A stretch of DNA of 52,842 nt from Clostridiales bacterium (GCA_019418545.1 DYBQ01000011.1:1-52842), one strand, 5' to 3'. Positions 8,161 through 17,567 are shown, counted from the first letter of the stretch. Program-made: numbers and translations. Notes: a model not told the origin generated them from the letters alone.

Positions 8161-9042
8161 TTACTGTCTTGTGCGATATTGCCCTAATTTTGCAGGAGAG
8201 ACACCATATTTATTTTTAAACACTTTAAAAAAGCTCCCATAATTATCGTACCCTACCAACTTGGCTACCTCAGATATCGTGTAATCCTTTGTTTGTAAAA
8301 GCTTAAAAGCGTTTTGCAATCTAACATCTATTAAATATTCTTTAGGAGTCATACCTGTTTGAGAATAAAAAAGTCGTCCTAAATATCTTCTGTCAATACT
8401 TAATAATTTTGCGATTTGTTCAACAGAGATTTTTTCTCCATAATTATTATGAATATAATTGATTGCTTTCTCAACATATTCATTTCTCCGTCTATCAACA
8501 TATAACAAAGTGAAAATTTCATAAATTTTTGAGCACAAAAAGAATTCAAGGCAAATATCATCTTTTTTTGTATTCTGTATTTCGACAAAAACATGTTCTG
8601 CATTTGGATTATGACAAACACATTGATTGTTTTGGAACGCCGTAGTTTCGATAAATTCTACCGCTTTTTTACCCGAAAATCCTATCCATATATATGTCCA
8701 TGGTTCCACAGCATCTGCATAATATTTACATAATTCTGTTGGCCTAATCAAAAATAAATCACCTGCTGAAAGGGTATAGCATTCATTTTTCCGAATATAA
8801 TATCCTTTTCCGCTTTGTATATAGTGAATAATATAATGTTCTCTAATACAAGGACCAAAGAAATGGCCTGGACGACATCTTTCATATCCTGCAGAAACCG
8901 GATTGATTTCTTCAAAACCACGATTGGTTACCAGAAACTCTTTCGTGTGTTCTACAGAATCAGTAAAAGGAGAAACTTGAACGGTATCTTTTGGTTTTAG
9001 CGAAACAGAAGATTCTGAATCGTATAAATTAACGGAATTCAT
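8161..9042 (-). CDS. AraC-family transcriptional regulator
   Basis: The N-terminal part (about 45-160) is a cupin-like AraC sensing domain with HFFGPCIREHYIIHYIQSGK and YTLSAGDLFLIRP. The C-terminal 100 residues hold two helix-turn-helix motifs (ISVEQIAKLLSIDRRYLGRL and ISEVAKLVGYDNYGSFFKVF) ending with the usual YGVSPAKLGQYR. Such proteins respond to sugars and usually activate nearby glycan genes. The obvious target is the secreted 1427-residue protein gene directly upstream on the same strand. The gene is more A/T-rich than its neighbours, as is the whole inserted segment. The ATG is preceded by an unusual run of six G. Confidence 0.9.
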   Translation of the reverse strand: MNSVNLYDSESSVSLKPKDTVQVSPFTDSVEHTKEFLVTNRGFEEINPVSAGYERCRPGHFFGPCIREHYIIHYIQSGKGYYIRKNECYTLSAGDLFLIRPTELCKYYADAVEPWTYIWIGFSGKKAVEFIETTAFQNNQCVCHNPNAEHVFVEIQNTKKDDICLEFFLCSKIYEIFTLLYVDRRRNEYVEKAINYIHNNYGEKISVEQIAKLLSIDRRYLGRLFYSQTGMTPKEYLIDVRLQNAFKLLQTKDYTISEVAKLVGYDNYGSFFKVFKNKYGVSPAKLGQYRTRQ

Positions 9043-9195
9043 AAAATTTTGACACCCCCCAATTTTTAAAAAGTTCCTGTTAATAAATTGGTCATCTGTT
9101 TTACCGAACTAACAAACGCTCTATACTGGCTCTGCATTAAACATCCATTAAGAAAACTTACCCTCAGGAGACCTTCTCCTATTACCTTTATTTAC

Positions 9196-9224
9196 AACAT
9201 AACCCCAATAGAGCCGTCTGTCAA
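9196..9224 (-). promoter_or_regulatory. Promoter of the AraC gene
   Basis: The minus strand reads a perfect TTGACA (9224-9219), 17 bases, then TATGTT (9201-9196). This leaves a leader of about 145 bases. The rest of 9043-9344 is A/T-rich with nothing else recognised. Confidence 0.65.
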
Positions 9225-9344
9225 GAACTGCAAATCATTCATTTTATTTTCGCCAGCTGGGTACAGCCGTATTTATGAATCAGTAATTATCATAACATTT
9301 ACAAATGACAATTACTTATAAAAACAAAGTCTGCCTACTACAGC

Positions 9345-9379
9345 AAAACCGGGTGCAGCCTGCAGCAGACCGCACCCGG
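9345..9379 (-). terminator. Terminator of the 1427-residue surface protein gene
   Basis: CCGGGTGC (minus strand) pairs with GCACCCGG (arms 9372-9379 and 9349-9356). The following TTTTG gives a leftward intrinsic terminator between the surface-protein gene and the AraC gene. Confidence 0.75.
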
Positions 9380-9436
9380 CGATTTATTCAGTTGCCTGCT
9401 TTTTTCAAAGCATTACGAGCTGCTTAATAATAACCC

Positions 9437-12400
9437 TTATGTCTCATCTCTTCTGCGCAGCTTCAACACCAGCACGGCCAGCATCAGGGAAACAGCTGCA
9501 GATGCTGCCCATACCCAGATAACTGTATTGTCACCGGTTGTGGGGGCTTTGTCTGCACTGCTGCCATCCTTGTCCGAGCTACCGGAAGAAGTGCTGTTGT
9601 CGGTGTTTCCATCGTCCTTGCCGTCATCGGGATTCGTGGTATCACCGTCATCATTTGCGCTCAGGTTTTCAATGGCAGCTTCCAGTTCTTCCACAGCCTC
9701 GTCCACCACTGCCTGGTCCTCTTCGCTCAGAGTTTCGTCTGCCAGAACTGCCTTCGCATTCTGGAAGGCTGCTGTAAATACTGCTGCGCTTTCTGCTGTA
9801 TAGCCGCTCAAATCCATTCCTTCTGCTTTGTTTACCAAATCCTCCAGAATCGACTTGTCTGCCTTGAAACGCTGGGCCAAAATGGCGTTCAGCAAAGCTT
9901 CGGCTGCCGGCTCAACGTCTTCTTGCATCGCATCGCCGTCTGCCATCACTTTTTTCGCAGCTTCCAAAGCATCTACCAGCTGCTGCCAGTTGTCCTGGAC
10001 ATATTTGTCCTGTTCGGGAATCATAGCCTCTGCCTTTGCAATCAACTGCTCCAGCATGGTCTTGTCGCCTTGTACAAGGCCCAGGCCCCAAATGCCAGTA
10101 AGCAAATTGTCCCATGCGGTGTTCACTTCGTCCTGCGTAGCTGCCGCATTATCCAGAACTGCTTTAGCCTCGGCCAGTACCTTTTCAAAGTATGCTTTTG
10201 CACTGTCTGTTACGCCTTCGGTGCTCAGGGTCAATGCATAGTCATAGGTCTTTTGCAGCAAGGTTTTGTCTGCCTGCACCTGGCCTTCTTTTACAAAGTT
10301 TCCGGTAATGGTCACATCCTGCTCCGGCATAACAAAAGTAAACTCATCTTCACTGCCTTCCACCGGAGTCAGGGCACATTCGGTACCATCGGCAGCCGTT
10401 ACCTTGAGAGAACCAGTCTCCAGCTCATAGCCAGTATAAGCCTGTGTATAAACGGTGACTTCTTTGCCAGTGTGTGCTCTGGAATAATTCAGAGAGCTAT
10501 CTACTGCAATATCGCCGTTTTCTGGTGCTTCAATGTCGATATTCTTAGTTGCATAAAGAGTAACCGGTTCTCCGATTGCCTCATCAGCATTTGTTTTGCT
10601 GACTTCCTGTAGTTCCCATTCCTCATTGGGTACAACTTCGGTCAACTGCCAAATCCGGCCGTTCACCCAAGATTGACGCATTGCACTCTGCAATTCTTCC
10701 GTATACTCGCCGTTTACTACGAATGCACCGTGCATAATTGCGTTATTCCAGGTTTTAATCCACTCTGCCATATAAGGATAGGTATCGAAAGTGCTATGAT
10801 TTACATACCATCCGGTTCCTGCTTCCCAACCGCCCTTCATGGACAGGTTCATCAGCAGGTTTTCCTTACCATATCCGCCATGATTTCCGTGGTCATATGT
10901 CCAGCCGAGCATGGAGGGCAGGAAGTTCTTGCTGTAATAATTCAGGCTGCACATCAGTGTGGTAATCGGCGTATTGGACTCGCCCCAGCTTACTCTTGAA
11001 ATTGCATCCCAAGTATTGGTGTCAATGTTGCTGGACTCATTGATAAATCCATCAACAGCTCCTTTTTCGCTCAAAATATTATACAAGCCATTCTTAAATT
11101 CTGTAGGCATCATCGTACCATATGGATTCATTTTCGTTGCTTCAAAAGCATCCGTGGACATTGCCCGGATTCCAATATCTCCATAAATGCTTCCCAGTCT
11201 ATTAAGCATAGGCTCCAGAGAATTCCATCCTCCGACAAATGGGGATGTATAATAACTCCAAAGCAGATATACGGTATTATCAGCCTTATGTTCCTGTTTG
11301 GGAGTATTATATGCACCGCGAGTGCAGCCTGTCAGTTTCCATTCGTTGTCGCTCACCTTAGTGCACGCGGTGTATGTGATAATTTCTCCACCGATTCTAA
11401 CATTACGCAGGGTTGTTCCATATGCTCCGCTCAGCACAGTATCAGAGAATGGATATCCGTCTTTTACATACAGCGTTGTATCTTCAGCCGAAGCATCTCT
11501 TGTGAGAGGAGACATTCCTTTGAAAGATAAAGCGTCTGTTGCCTCTGGGCTTACATATTCTGTATTGGCATCAATCAGATTTGTCAGAGTATGCGTACCT
11601 AAATAAATTCCAGAAGCCTCTGCTTTTTCTACCATTTGTTTCGCATTTTCATCCGAACCACCAAAACGTCCATCAAATTGATAGGAGCCGTTGTTGGTCC
11701 ACGGTCCACCTGCTCCATACTGTCCAAACAAATATTTAATGCCAGAATCCACACCCATCTGAATATCATTATCCAGATAATCATAGATACTGTCTGTAAA
11801 GACCAGGAAATCCTGACCAGTCTTCATAGATGTTCTTTGCCATTCCCCATCAATGGTGGGATGAGGCAAACCTTCTGTTAACTGAATATTGGAAATCACA
11901 TTCAGAGTATTATTTACTTTTGTTCCATAAAGTCCAACAGAAGAGCCAATCATACTTGCATCTTCATCAGCATGATAACCTGTTAATTCGGGAATTGTCT
12001 GTGCTACTTCAGAGCCAAAATAAATGGTACGCTCTGTTTCTTGGGTATAATCCCATGTGTATCCGCTTATCTGGCCTCCCCAGGTAGAAAATGCAGCAGA
12101 ATTAGAATAATCCACTTCAGGTCCTTTTCTCACTTGGTCAGAAGGCAAGTCGGAAGGATAGAACTCATCTTTAAATTCAATTGGCCATCCGCCAATAGTT
12201 TTGGTGTTAAGCATGTGCATACCAATGGCAAACTTATCATCATATGCAACACCAGCACTAATGGCGCCGTCATTAATGGAAGTCTTCAAGGGCCCCCAAA
12301 GAATTGCCTGAACGGAAACCTTATCTGGCTTTTTCAAATCAACCAAAGTCAAAGCCATATAGTTTCCTTCATCCCGCATTTCTATAACAGCCTCGGCATC

Positions 12401-13720
12401 AATTGTGGCAAAATCAAATACCAGACGGCTGTTCTCTTCATCATAAACCACACCGGTAGGTTCTTCAATGTTATAGTCCGCAACCAGAGAAACAAGGCTT
12501 CTCAGTCTATCGTCTGGCTCTTTTGTAGAATAATCCGTATTATCCACAGTACTAATCAGGTTTGTCACTTTGCCATGGCTGTCCATCACCAGATTCAGCA
12601 AGCCAGCATGAACCGTAACCGCCCCTTCGGTCGGCTCTTCCACCCAAACAGCCTTAAGAGTGATATCGCCGGTAACGGGCTCGTCAAAAGTATAAGGCTC
12701 ATCGTTTAAACGCCATCCAGCAAAGATGAAGCCCTCTTTTTCCGGATTCTCCGGTCTTTCCAACTTCATGCCGTCTGTAACCTGTACTGGGCTGACTTCA
12801 GTACCGCCGTCGCTGTCAAATGTAACCGTATGAATCCCTACTGTTTTCCAGTTGGCAACCAGCGTCATTTCCCCAGTAACAGGCTGGGAGAAATCCCATT
12901 CCTCACCGCCGGCCACGTCCACGGTCCATTTGTCAAACTTCTGCCCAAGTACCGGTGAAATCGGGTCTTCAGGCCGAGTAAGCGTACTGCCATCATTTAC
13001 ATAAGATTTCTGAACAGCTCCAGTTCCGTCATTAAAGTCAAAAGTAACGCAGAACTTGTTGGAATTATACACGGCGATTTCGGTAGCTGCCAAGGCATTC
13101 GGGGCAAAATTTGCACCTGGAGTCGGAAGCTGTGACATTCCGTGCTGATAATAACGGACATATCTGGCTTCTGTTGGCTCAAAAGTAATGTCCTGCCCTT
13201 CCATGACATTTTTCATATCGGTATCCGTTCCTTCACCGAACCCAAAGAAATTACCGGTATCGCTATTGAACACTGTCTTTGTAGTATCATCCTCAAAATT
13301 TTCGTCCTGTGAGATTTGGATGACCATATTGTGTGAAACGGAATAATAACCCGGATAATCATTGGGGATTGTCCCAACATATTTAATCGTATCGATTTTA
13401 TAGTTCTTTCCTAGGTCAATTTGAATCCACGGCTTTTTTTCTGTATCCTCCGCTTCGCTTCCTGTATGGTAACGGAAGGCTATTTCCCCTATAGGGTCCT
13501 TATCAATTACGCCATCCGTTATCCTTTCCAACTCCTCCGGATTAGCTTCCATAAATGCAGCTGCGGTTACTTCTTTGCCATATGCAATATTTACCGGTTC
13601 ACTCTCAGCAGCAATGACCGGAGTACTCATTGGAATTACAGAAAATGCTAAACTGCATGCCAGCCCTATAGCCAACACTCTCTTTTTCAAACTCCGAACT
13701 TTTTTCTTTACATTTTGCAT
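9437..13720 (-). CDS. Secreted wall-anchored glycan-active protein, catalytic family not assigned
   Basis: The protein has a signal peptide (VLAIGLACSLAFSVIP, cleavage near AA-ESE). Next come an F5/8-type C (CBM32-like) domain (about 38-218), two InlB/Listeria-Bacteroides repeats (about 223-360), and a roughly 690-residue catalytic-type region (about 363-1053). After that lie a further beta repeat, three FIVAR modules (about 1147-1355) and a tail APTTGD plus membrane segment plus RRRDET. The catalytic region has an internal beta insert (RIGGEIITYT, GCTRGAYNT) and stretches such as GWNSLEPMLNRLG that I associate with secreted glycoside-hydrolase-like proteins of gut bacteria; family and substrate are unknown to me. 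The start at 13720 has GGGAGAAG upstream; an in-frame TTG at 13747 lacks one. It lies inside the inserted cassette. Confidence 0.8.
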   Translation of the reverse strand: MQNVKKKVRSLKKRVLAIGLACSLAFSVIPMSTPVIAAESEPVNIAYGKEVTAAAFMEANPEELERITDGVIDKDPIGEIAFRYHTGSEAEDTEKKPWIQIDLGKNYKIDTIKYVGTIPNDYPGYYSVSHNMVIQISQDENFEDDTTKTVFNSDTGNFFGFGEGTDTDMKNVMEGQDITFEPTEARYVRYYQHGMSQLPTPGANFAPNALAATEIAVYNSNKFCVTFDFNDGTGAVQKSYVNDGSTLTRPEDPISPVLGQKFDKWTVDVAGGEEWDFSQPVTGEMTLVANWKTVGIHTVTFDSDGGTEVSPVQVTDGMKLERPENPEKEGFIFAGWRLNDEPYTFDEPVTGDITLKAVWVEEPTEGAVTVHAGLLNLVMDSHGKVTNLISTVDNTDYSTKEPDDRLRSLVSLVADYNIEEPTGVVYDEENSRLVFDFATIDAEAVIEMRDEGNYMALTLVDLKKPDKVSVQAILWGPLKTSINDGAISAGVAYDDKFAIGMHMLNTKTIGGWPIEFKDEFYPSDLPSDQVRKGPEVDYSNSAAFSTWGGQISGYTWDYTQETERTIYFGSEVAQTIPELTGYHADEDASMIGSSVGLYGTKVNNTLNVISNIQLTEGLPHPTIDGEWQRTSMKTGQDFLVFTDSIYDYLDNDIQMGVDSGIKYLFGQYGAGGPWTNNGSYQFDGRFGGSDENAKQMVEKAEASGIYLGTHTLTNLIDANTEYVSPEATDALSFKGMSPLTRDASAEDTTLYVKDGYPFSDTVLSGAYGTTLRNVRIGGEIITYTACTKVSDNEWKLTGCTRGAYNTPKQEHKADNTVYLLWSYYTSPFVGGWNSLEPMLNRLGSIYGDIGIRAMSTDAFEATKMNPYGTMMPTEFKNGLYNILSEKGAVDGFINESSNIDTNTWDAISRVSWGESNTPITTLMCSLNYYSKNFLPSMLGWTYDHGNHGGYGKENLLMNLSMKGGWEAGTGWYVNHSTFDTYPYMAEWIKTWNNAIMHGAFVVNGEYTEELQSAMRQSWVNGRIWQLTEVVPNEEWELQEVSKTNADEAIGEPVTLYATKNIDIEAPENGDIAVDSSLNYSRAHTGKEVTVYTQAYTGYELETGSLKVTAADGTECALTPVEGSEDEFTFVMPEQDVTITGNFVKEGQVQADKTLLQKTYDYALTLSTEGVTDSAKAYFEKVLAEAKAVLDNAAATQDEVNTAWDNLLTGIWGLGLVQGDKTMLEQLIAKAEAMIPEQDKYVQDNWQQLVDALEAAKKVMADGDAMQEDVEPAAEALLNAILAQRFKADKSILEDLVNKAEGMDLSGYTAESAAVFTAAFQNAKAVLADETLSEEDQAVVDEAVEELEAAIENLSANDDGDTTNPDDGKDDGNTDNSTSSGSSDKDGSSADKAPTTGDNTVIWVWAASAAVSLMLAVLVLKLRRRDET

Positions 13721-14526
13721 TTCAATACTTCTCCCTTCTTTACCCAATTCAATTATTGGTTAAATCATTCAGGTTTCCAAAATACTGAATGGTATAATCT
13801 GAAACTGCATCTCCTCCTTTTGATTACCGCCCCACATTTTTAAGAAACATCATTTACAGGCCCCTTTGGGACAGCATAAGTTCTACACACCGTTTTTAAC
13901 AATGGTATCCTGGAATTCTTCTTTACCTAGCCTCCTTTCCTACCTTCCTCAACATGCTGGTTGTATATTGGAAGTTAATATTTTTTATCTTATTTTTGGG
14001 TATATACAACATGTTTTCAACAGCAAAAGTTTGCTTTTAACAATTCAAAAATTCATAAAATTAAAAAACTGGCACTTATATTCGCAAAACACACAAATGG
14101 TCTTCATATCCACTTGTTTTCACTTCAATAAAAAGCTATACTACTGGTCATAGGAAACTGCGGCTTCTTTAATCTCATGCGCTATTTGGACTCACTATTA
14201 TATTCCTTTATCCATTTAGAAAACAAATGGAAGCGAATATATCCTTATTTGGAGCACCTTCTTAATGAAAACTCTATATTGCCTTTTGGATTGGGCTTAT
14301 TTTCCCAAAAGTAAAGAACGTTACAAACTTAATATAGCCATAATACCCATGCAATACGCTTTTAGAATATCATATTTAGACTTATTATTCGATATAGAAA
14401 AGTGCTCTAAACATATACTTTTGAGACATTTTTCTGGAGCAATATATAAAACAAATCCCGCTCTATAGCAAGACTCTTCGTCAGTAAAATCTATAAAAAG
14501 GTATATAGTATACATTATTATAATAC
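13721..14526. other. 806-base A/T-rich upstream region of the surface protein gene
   Basis: No credible gene is seen. Two inverted repeats stand out: CATTCAG (13766-13772) with CTGAATG (13785-13791), 46 bases before the start, and GTTGTATAT (13960-13968) with ATATACAAC (14002-14010). They are candidates for regulator binding, but AraC proteins more often use direct repeats. Short open frames here lack ribosome binding sites. Confidence 0.4.
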
Positions 14527-14591
14527 AAAACCCGCTTACCGTTTCGAAAAACAGCAAGCGGGTTTATTTATTAACGCCTATTTTGTGAAAT
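14527..14591. repeat. Right copy of the 65-bp imperfect direct repeat
   Basis: This copy pairs with 7959-8024. It includes the terminator and the last codons of the intact 567-residue protein gene, so it is probably the native copy and the left one the scar or donor copy. Confidence 0.75.
14528..14565 (-). terminator. Terminator of the 567-residue membrane protein gene
   Basis: A ten-base stem (AAACCCGCTT 14528-14537 with 14556-14565) precedes GGGTTTTGT on the minus strand. It is nearly the same hairpin as at 7960-7997, with a compensatory C-G to T-A change in the stem. Confidence 0.8.
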
Positions 14592-16274
14592 CCATGTATA
14601 AATTACCATAGCAATTCCAGAGCCAAACCAAGCAAGCAAAAACAGCAGCCACCAGGGAATTCCCAAAAATACATTTCCAAAATTCGCGCCCTGCCCTGCT
14701 AGCAGGATAATCACTGCTCCCAGCAGCATTAGCCCTGCATTTAGTAAAACACTGAACAAAAGCCCTATCAGCATTCCATACAGCAGCAAATGACCCGCTC
14801 CCCAGCCCATATAGAACGTATATCGGCTTTTTTCTTTTCGGCTCAAACGCTGTAGTTCTGCCCGTTTTACCGCAGCTTGGGCACACTCTCCGGGACCTTC
14901 CCAACTTTCTAATTCCTCCATGGAAAAAGTCCAGTACAGCTGATGCAGAAGTCTTTTCCCATGATGACGAAACCCACATTTCCAAATATCCGGCTTTGTT
15001 TCTTTCTTTTCTGCTATTGCCGTCCCACACAGAAACTGTATGGAAAAATCCCCTCTTTGCACATTTTCCTCACAATGAATCAAAAAATCCGCCCTCTTTT
15101 TAGGGCCAATCCAATATGCCTTTCCACAGGAGCGCTCCAGCCGAATTCCTCGTATGGAACCCTCTCGATAAAAATCGGGATATTTTCCGCTATATCCCAA
15201 AGCTTCCATCTGCCTCTGTACGTCCTCCCGGCTTTTCTCCACAAGTTTTCGGGGACACAACAGGGATACCCTGTCAGGATAAGCCTTTTGCGATTGCTCT
15301 ATCTGATTGAAAATTTCCCGCCACAACGGTTCACATTCAATCCCGTTTAGAATGAAAAACAGTTTGTCCAAAAGCTTCTGACAAGAAGATATATCGGGAA
15401 GCGTTTTTTCTATTTCGTCCAGCAGCTCTGCCACGTTATCTTTTCCATATTTTTGGGTAAGTTCTTTCAGCTCTGGAAATTTTTTAACCCAATCCTTTTC
15501 TTCCAGCACAGCATCAAGACTTACAATCTCCCTCATCAACGGCAGCAGCGCCTTTTCTTCCTCATTACAGGCATAACCTGCTATTCTGTCTTTTTCCATC
15601 AACGAAGCGCCCAAGCCCTGCAAGCAGCTCCAAGGCGTTTCAAAACAGCCCCATTCCGCTGTAATCCGGCAGCTTTCTGCCTGAACATCAGCCCTCAAAA
15701 AAGACAGCTCTACCTTTGCGCTTTCCGATTCTGCATTCTGTACTTCGCCCCGCAGCCAAAAGCGACCGTCTTCTTCTGACAGCTCCACACTTCCATACAA
15801 AAATTGATTGCTATCGGGTATTATGCCCTCAGCATCATACAACGTCAACCGGCGAAGGACAGCCTCTTCTTCTCCCAGCAAAAATTCCACTCTGTCCCCT
15901 TTTCGGGAAACTGCCTGCCAAAAAGGAGACAATACGAGTTCCTGCAAAGCTTCCGCTGTTTCCGGTGTAAAAGCGGATGTCAGTTCTTCTATCTTCCGAA
16001 AATATTCCTTTTCCGAATTTTCTACTTGCAAGCTGCATTCTTGAAGAAAATGCAGGATTTCTCCGCAATTTTTCGCAGACAAAAAGTATTTTGACACTTT
16101 CTCCGACATTTCCCCAATGGTTTCGCCATAGGTCCGCTGTATCCACCGATATATTCTTTTCTGTTTACGGACAGACTCTTTTTCCGGTTCTTCTCCAAAG
16201 CGAGCCTGTACATGAAACCAGATTCCGCTAAGCATTTCCAACTCTTCCACAGAAATATATTCCGCTTTACCCAT
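14571..16274 (-). CDS. Hypothetical membrane-tethered protein
   Basis: I do not recognise this 567-residue family. Residues 1-470 look soluble, mixed helical and charged, without a signal peptide. The C-terminal 90 residues carry hydrophobic segments (around GHLLLYGMLIGLLFSVLLNA, LMLLGAVIILLAG and WWLLFLLAWFGSGIAMVIYT) and end in a short basic tail, QNRR. The layout suggests a tail-anchored protein with a large cytosolic part. It opposes spoVAC and spoVAD between the two genes and has its own promoter (16314-16342) and terminator. A relic of its last codons remains beside spoVAC. A role in sporulation is possible from position only. Confidence 0.75.
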   Translation of the reverse strand: MGKAEYISVEELEMLSGIWFHVQARFGEEPEKESVRKQKRIYRWIQRTYGETIGEMSEKVSKYFLSAKNCGEILHFLQECSLQVENSEKEYFRKIEELTSAFTPETAEALQELVLSPFWQAVSRKGDRVEFLLGEEEAVLRRLTLYDAEGIIPDSNQFLYGSVELSEEDGRFWLRGEVQNAESESAKVELSFLRADVQAESCRITAEWGCFETPWSCLQGLGASLMEKDRIAGYACNEEEKALLPLMREIVSLDAVLEEKDWVKKFPELKELTQKYGKDNVAELLDEIEKTLPDISSCQKLLDKLFFILNGIECEPLWREIFNQIEQSQKAYPDRVSLLCPRKLVEKSREDVQRQMEALGYSGKYPDFYREGSIRGIRLERSCGKAYWIGPKKRADFLIHCEENVQRGDFSIQFLCGTAIAEKKETKPDIWKCGFRHHGKRLLHQLYWTFSMEELESWEGPGECAQAAVKRAELQRLSRKEKSRYTFYMGWGAGHLLLYGMLIGLLFSVLLNAGLMLLGAVIILLAGQGANFGNVFLGIPWWLLFLLAWFGSGIAMVIYTWISQNRR

Positions 16275-16313
16275 TTCTTCATCTCCTTTTTCTTTTGAAC
16301 TCTCCTAAAAATC

Positions 16314-16342
16314 AGTATATCATGGCGTTTTGCGCGGTGCAA
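16314..16342 (-). promoter_or_regulatory. Promoter of the 567-residue protein gene
   Basis: The minus strand reads TTGCAC (16342-16337), a 17-base spacer, then TATACT (16319-16314), about 40 bases before the start codon. Confidence 0.65.
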
Positions 16343-16351
16343 TTGCCATGA

Positions 16352-16380
16352 GAATAATTTCCTTTTTTCCGTATACACTA
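16352..16380 (+). promoter_or_regulatory. Weak sigma-G-like promoter candidate for spoVAD
   Basis: GAATA (16352-16356), 17 bases, then TACACTA (16374-16380) resembles the sigma-G pattern but has two mismatches at the normally strict CAT of the -10. It is weaker than the spoVAC promoter. Confidence 0.35.
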
Positions 16381-16494
16381 ACAAACAGAAATTTCGTCTG
16401 TTTCATGGAGGTGCAGTCACTTGCAGAAATCTTTTATATTTCCCTGTCTTTTCCTGCAACATTTGGCCTGTCATTTTTGGGGAGGAATGCGCCT

Positions 16495-17499
16495 ATGATT
16501 CATCGTATTGGGCAGGACACCCTTGCGCTTGAAAATGCCCGGCTGTCCGCTTGGGCAGCTGCCGTGGGAAAAAAAGAAGCCGAAGGTCCTTTGGGAAGCT
16601 ATTTTGACGAAACCTATTCTGATAACTCCATGGGACAGGACAGTTGGGAAAAATCAGAGGCTTTTTTACAAAAAAGGGCATTAGAGCTGGCTTTGGGAAA
16701 AACTGCCCTCCCCACCAAAGCCATTGATTTTATTCTGGCCGGAGATTTGCTAAATCAATGCATTTCTTCTACTTTTGGCCTTCGCTCCTTTGGGATTCCC
16801 TTTTTGGGACAGTATGGCGCCTGTTCTACCATGGCTTTGACGCTTGGCCTATCTTCCGTACTAGTTGAAGGCGGTGCAGCTCGCCGAACGGCCGCTGTTA
16901 CGTCTTCTCACTTCTGTTCAGCAGAACGCCAATTTCGTCTGCCCCTGGAATATGGCGGGCAGCGGGCTCCCACTGCTCAATGGACGGCCACTGCTTCCGG
17001 CTGTGTGATTGTCAGTCAGGAAGGAATGGTTGCTGTCCGTCATGTCACTTTTGGCAAAATTACGGATTTAGGCATTACCGATTCTGCCAACATGGGGGCT
17101 GCTATGGCTCCCGCGGCCGCTGAAACACTTTTGTCCTTTTTCCGGGATACCAATACCCTTCCAAGTCAATACGATGCCATTTATACCGGTGATTTGGGGC
17201 TGGTAGGGAGCCGGCTTCTATGTGAACTGATGGAAAAAGAAGGCATTTCCATTTCTTCTTCCCACCAGGATTGTGGCCTTATGCTGTTCGACCGGGAAAA
17301 ACAGGACGTCCATGCCGGTGCTTCTGGCTGCGGCTGCTCCGCCAGTGTACTCTGCGGCTATATTCTCCCGCAGCTTGCCGCCGGAAAGCTGCGCAATGTC
17401 CTGTTTACTGCTACCGGCGCGCTCATGTCCCCAACTTCCAGCCAACAAGGAGAAAGCATCCCGGGGATTGCCCATCTGGTGCATCTTACTCCTGCATAA
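16495..17499 (+). CDS. spoVAD: Stage V sporulation protein AD
   Basis: SpoVAD is a thiolase-fold protein on the forespore inner membrane that binds dipicolinic acid. Family stretches seen are EAEGPLGSYFDETY, DFILAGDLLNQC, FLGQYGACSTMA, TSSHFCSAERQFRLPLEYGG, DLGITDSANMGAAMAPAAAE and TATGALMSPTSSQQGESIPG. The true start is 16495 (MIHRIGQ), with GGAGG nine bases upstream. The longer reading from 16330 adds 55 unrelated residues. At 334 residues it matches the usual length. It is separated from spoVAC by the inserted cassette and an opposing gene, so it must have its own promoter. Confidence 0.95.
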   Translation: MIHRIGQDTLALENARLSAWAAAVGKKEAEGPLGSYFDETYSDNSMGQDSWEKSEAFLQKRALELALGKTALPTKAIDFILAGDLLNQCISSTFGLRSFGIPFLGQYGACSTMALTLGLSSVLVEGGAARRTAAVTSSHFCSAERQFRLPLEYGGQRAPTAQWTATASGCVIVSQEGMVAVRHVTFGKITDLGITDSANMGAAMAPAAAETLLSFFRDTNTLPSQYDAIYTGDLGLVGSRLLCELMEKEGISISSSHQDCGLMLFDREKQDVHAGASGCGCSASVLCGYILPQLAAGKLRNVLFTATGALMSPTSSQQGESIPGIAHLVHLTPA

Positions 17500-17538
17500 A
17501 ACCTGTTTTATAAAAAATTCCCTAGTTTTCGATTTTTT

Positions 17539-17567
17539 GTGACAAGCTCAATTATCCATGATATAAT
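17539..17567 (+). promoter_or_regulatory. Promoter of xpt
   Basis: GTGACA (17539-17544), 17 bases, then a perfect TATAAT (17562-17567). The leader to the start codon is only about 55 bases, too short for a purine riboswitch. The only structure in it is a small GCCT-GAG-AGGC hairpin. Confidence 0.7.

Noticed and set aside
13784..13835. A 13-codon leader peptide (MQFQIIPFSILET) ahead of the 1427-residue protein
   Set aside because: AGGAGGAG abuts its ATG almost directly, too close for normal initiation, and no regulatory codon run or terminator pair accompanies it.
7959..14591. An insertion sequence or phage carrying the AraC cassette
   Set aside because: No transposase, integrase, terminal inverted repeat or short exact target duplication is visible. 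The flanking repeat is a terminator plus gene tail, which fits recombination better than transposition.
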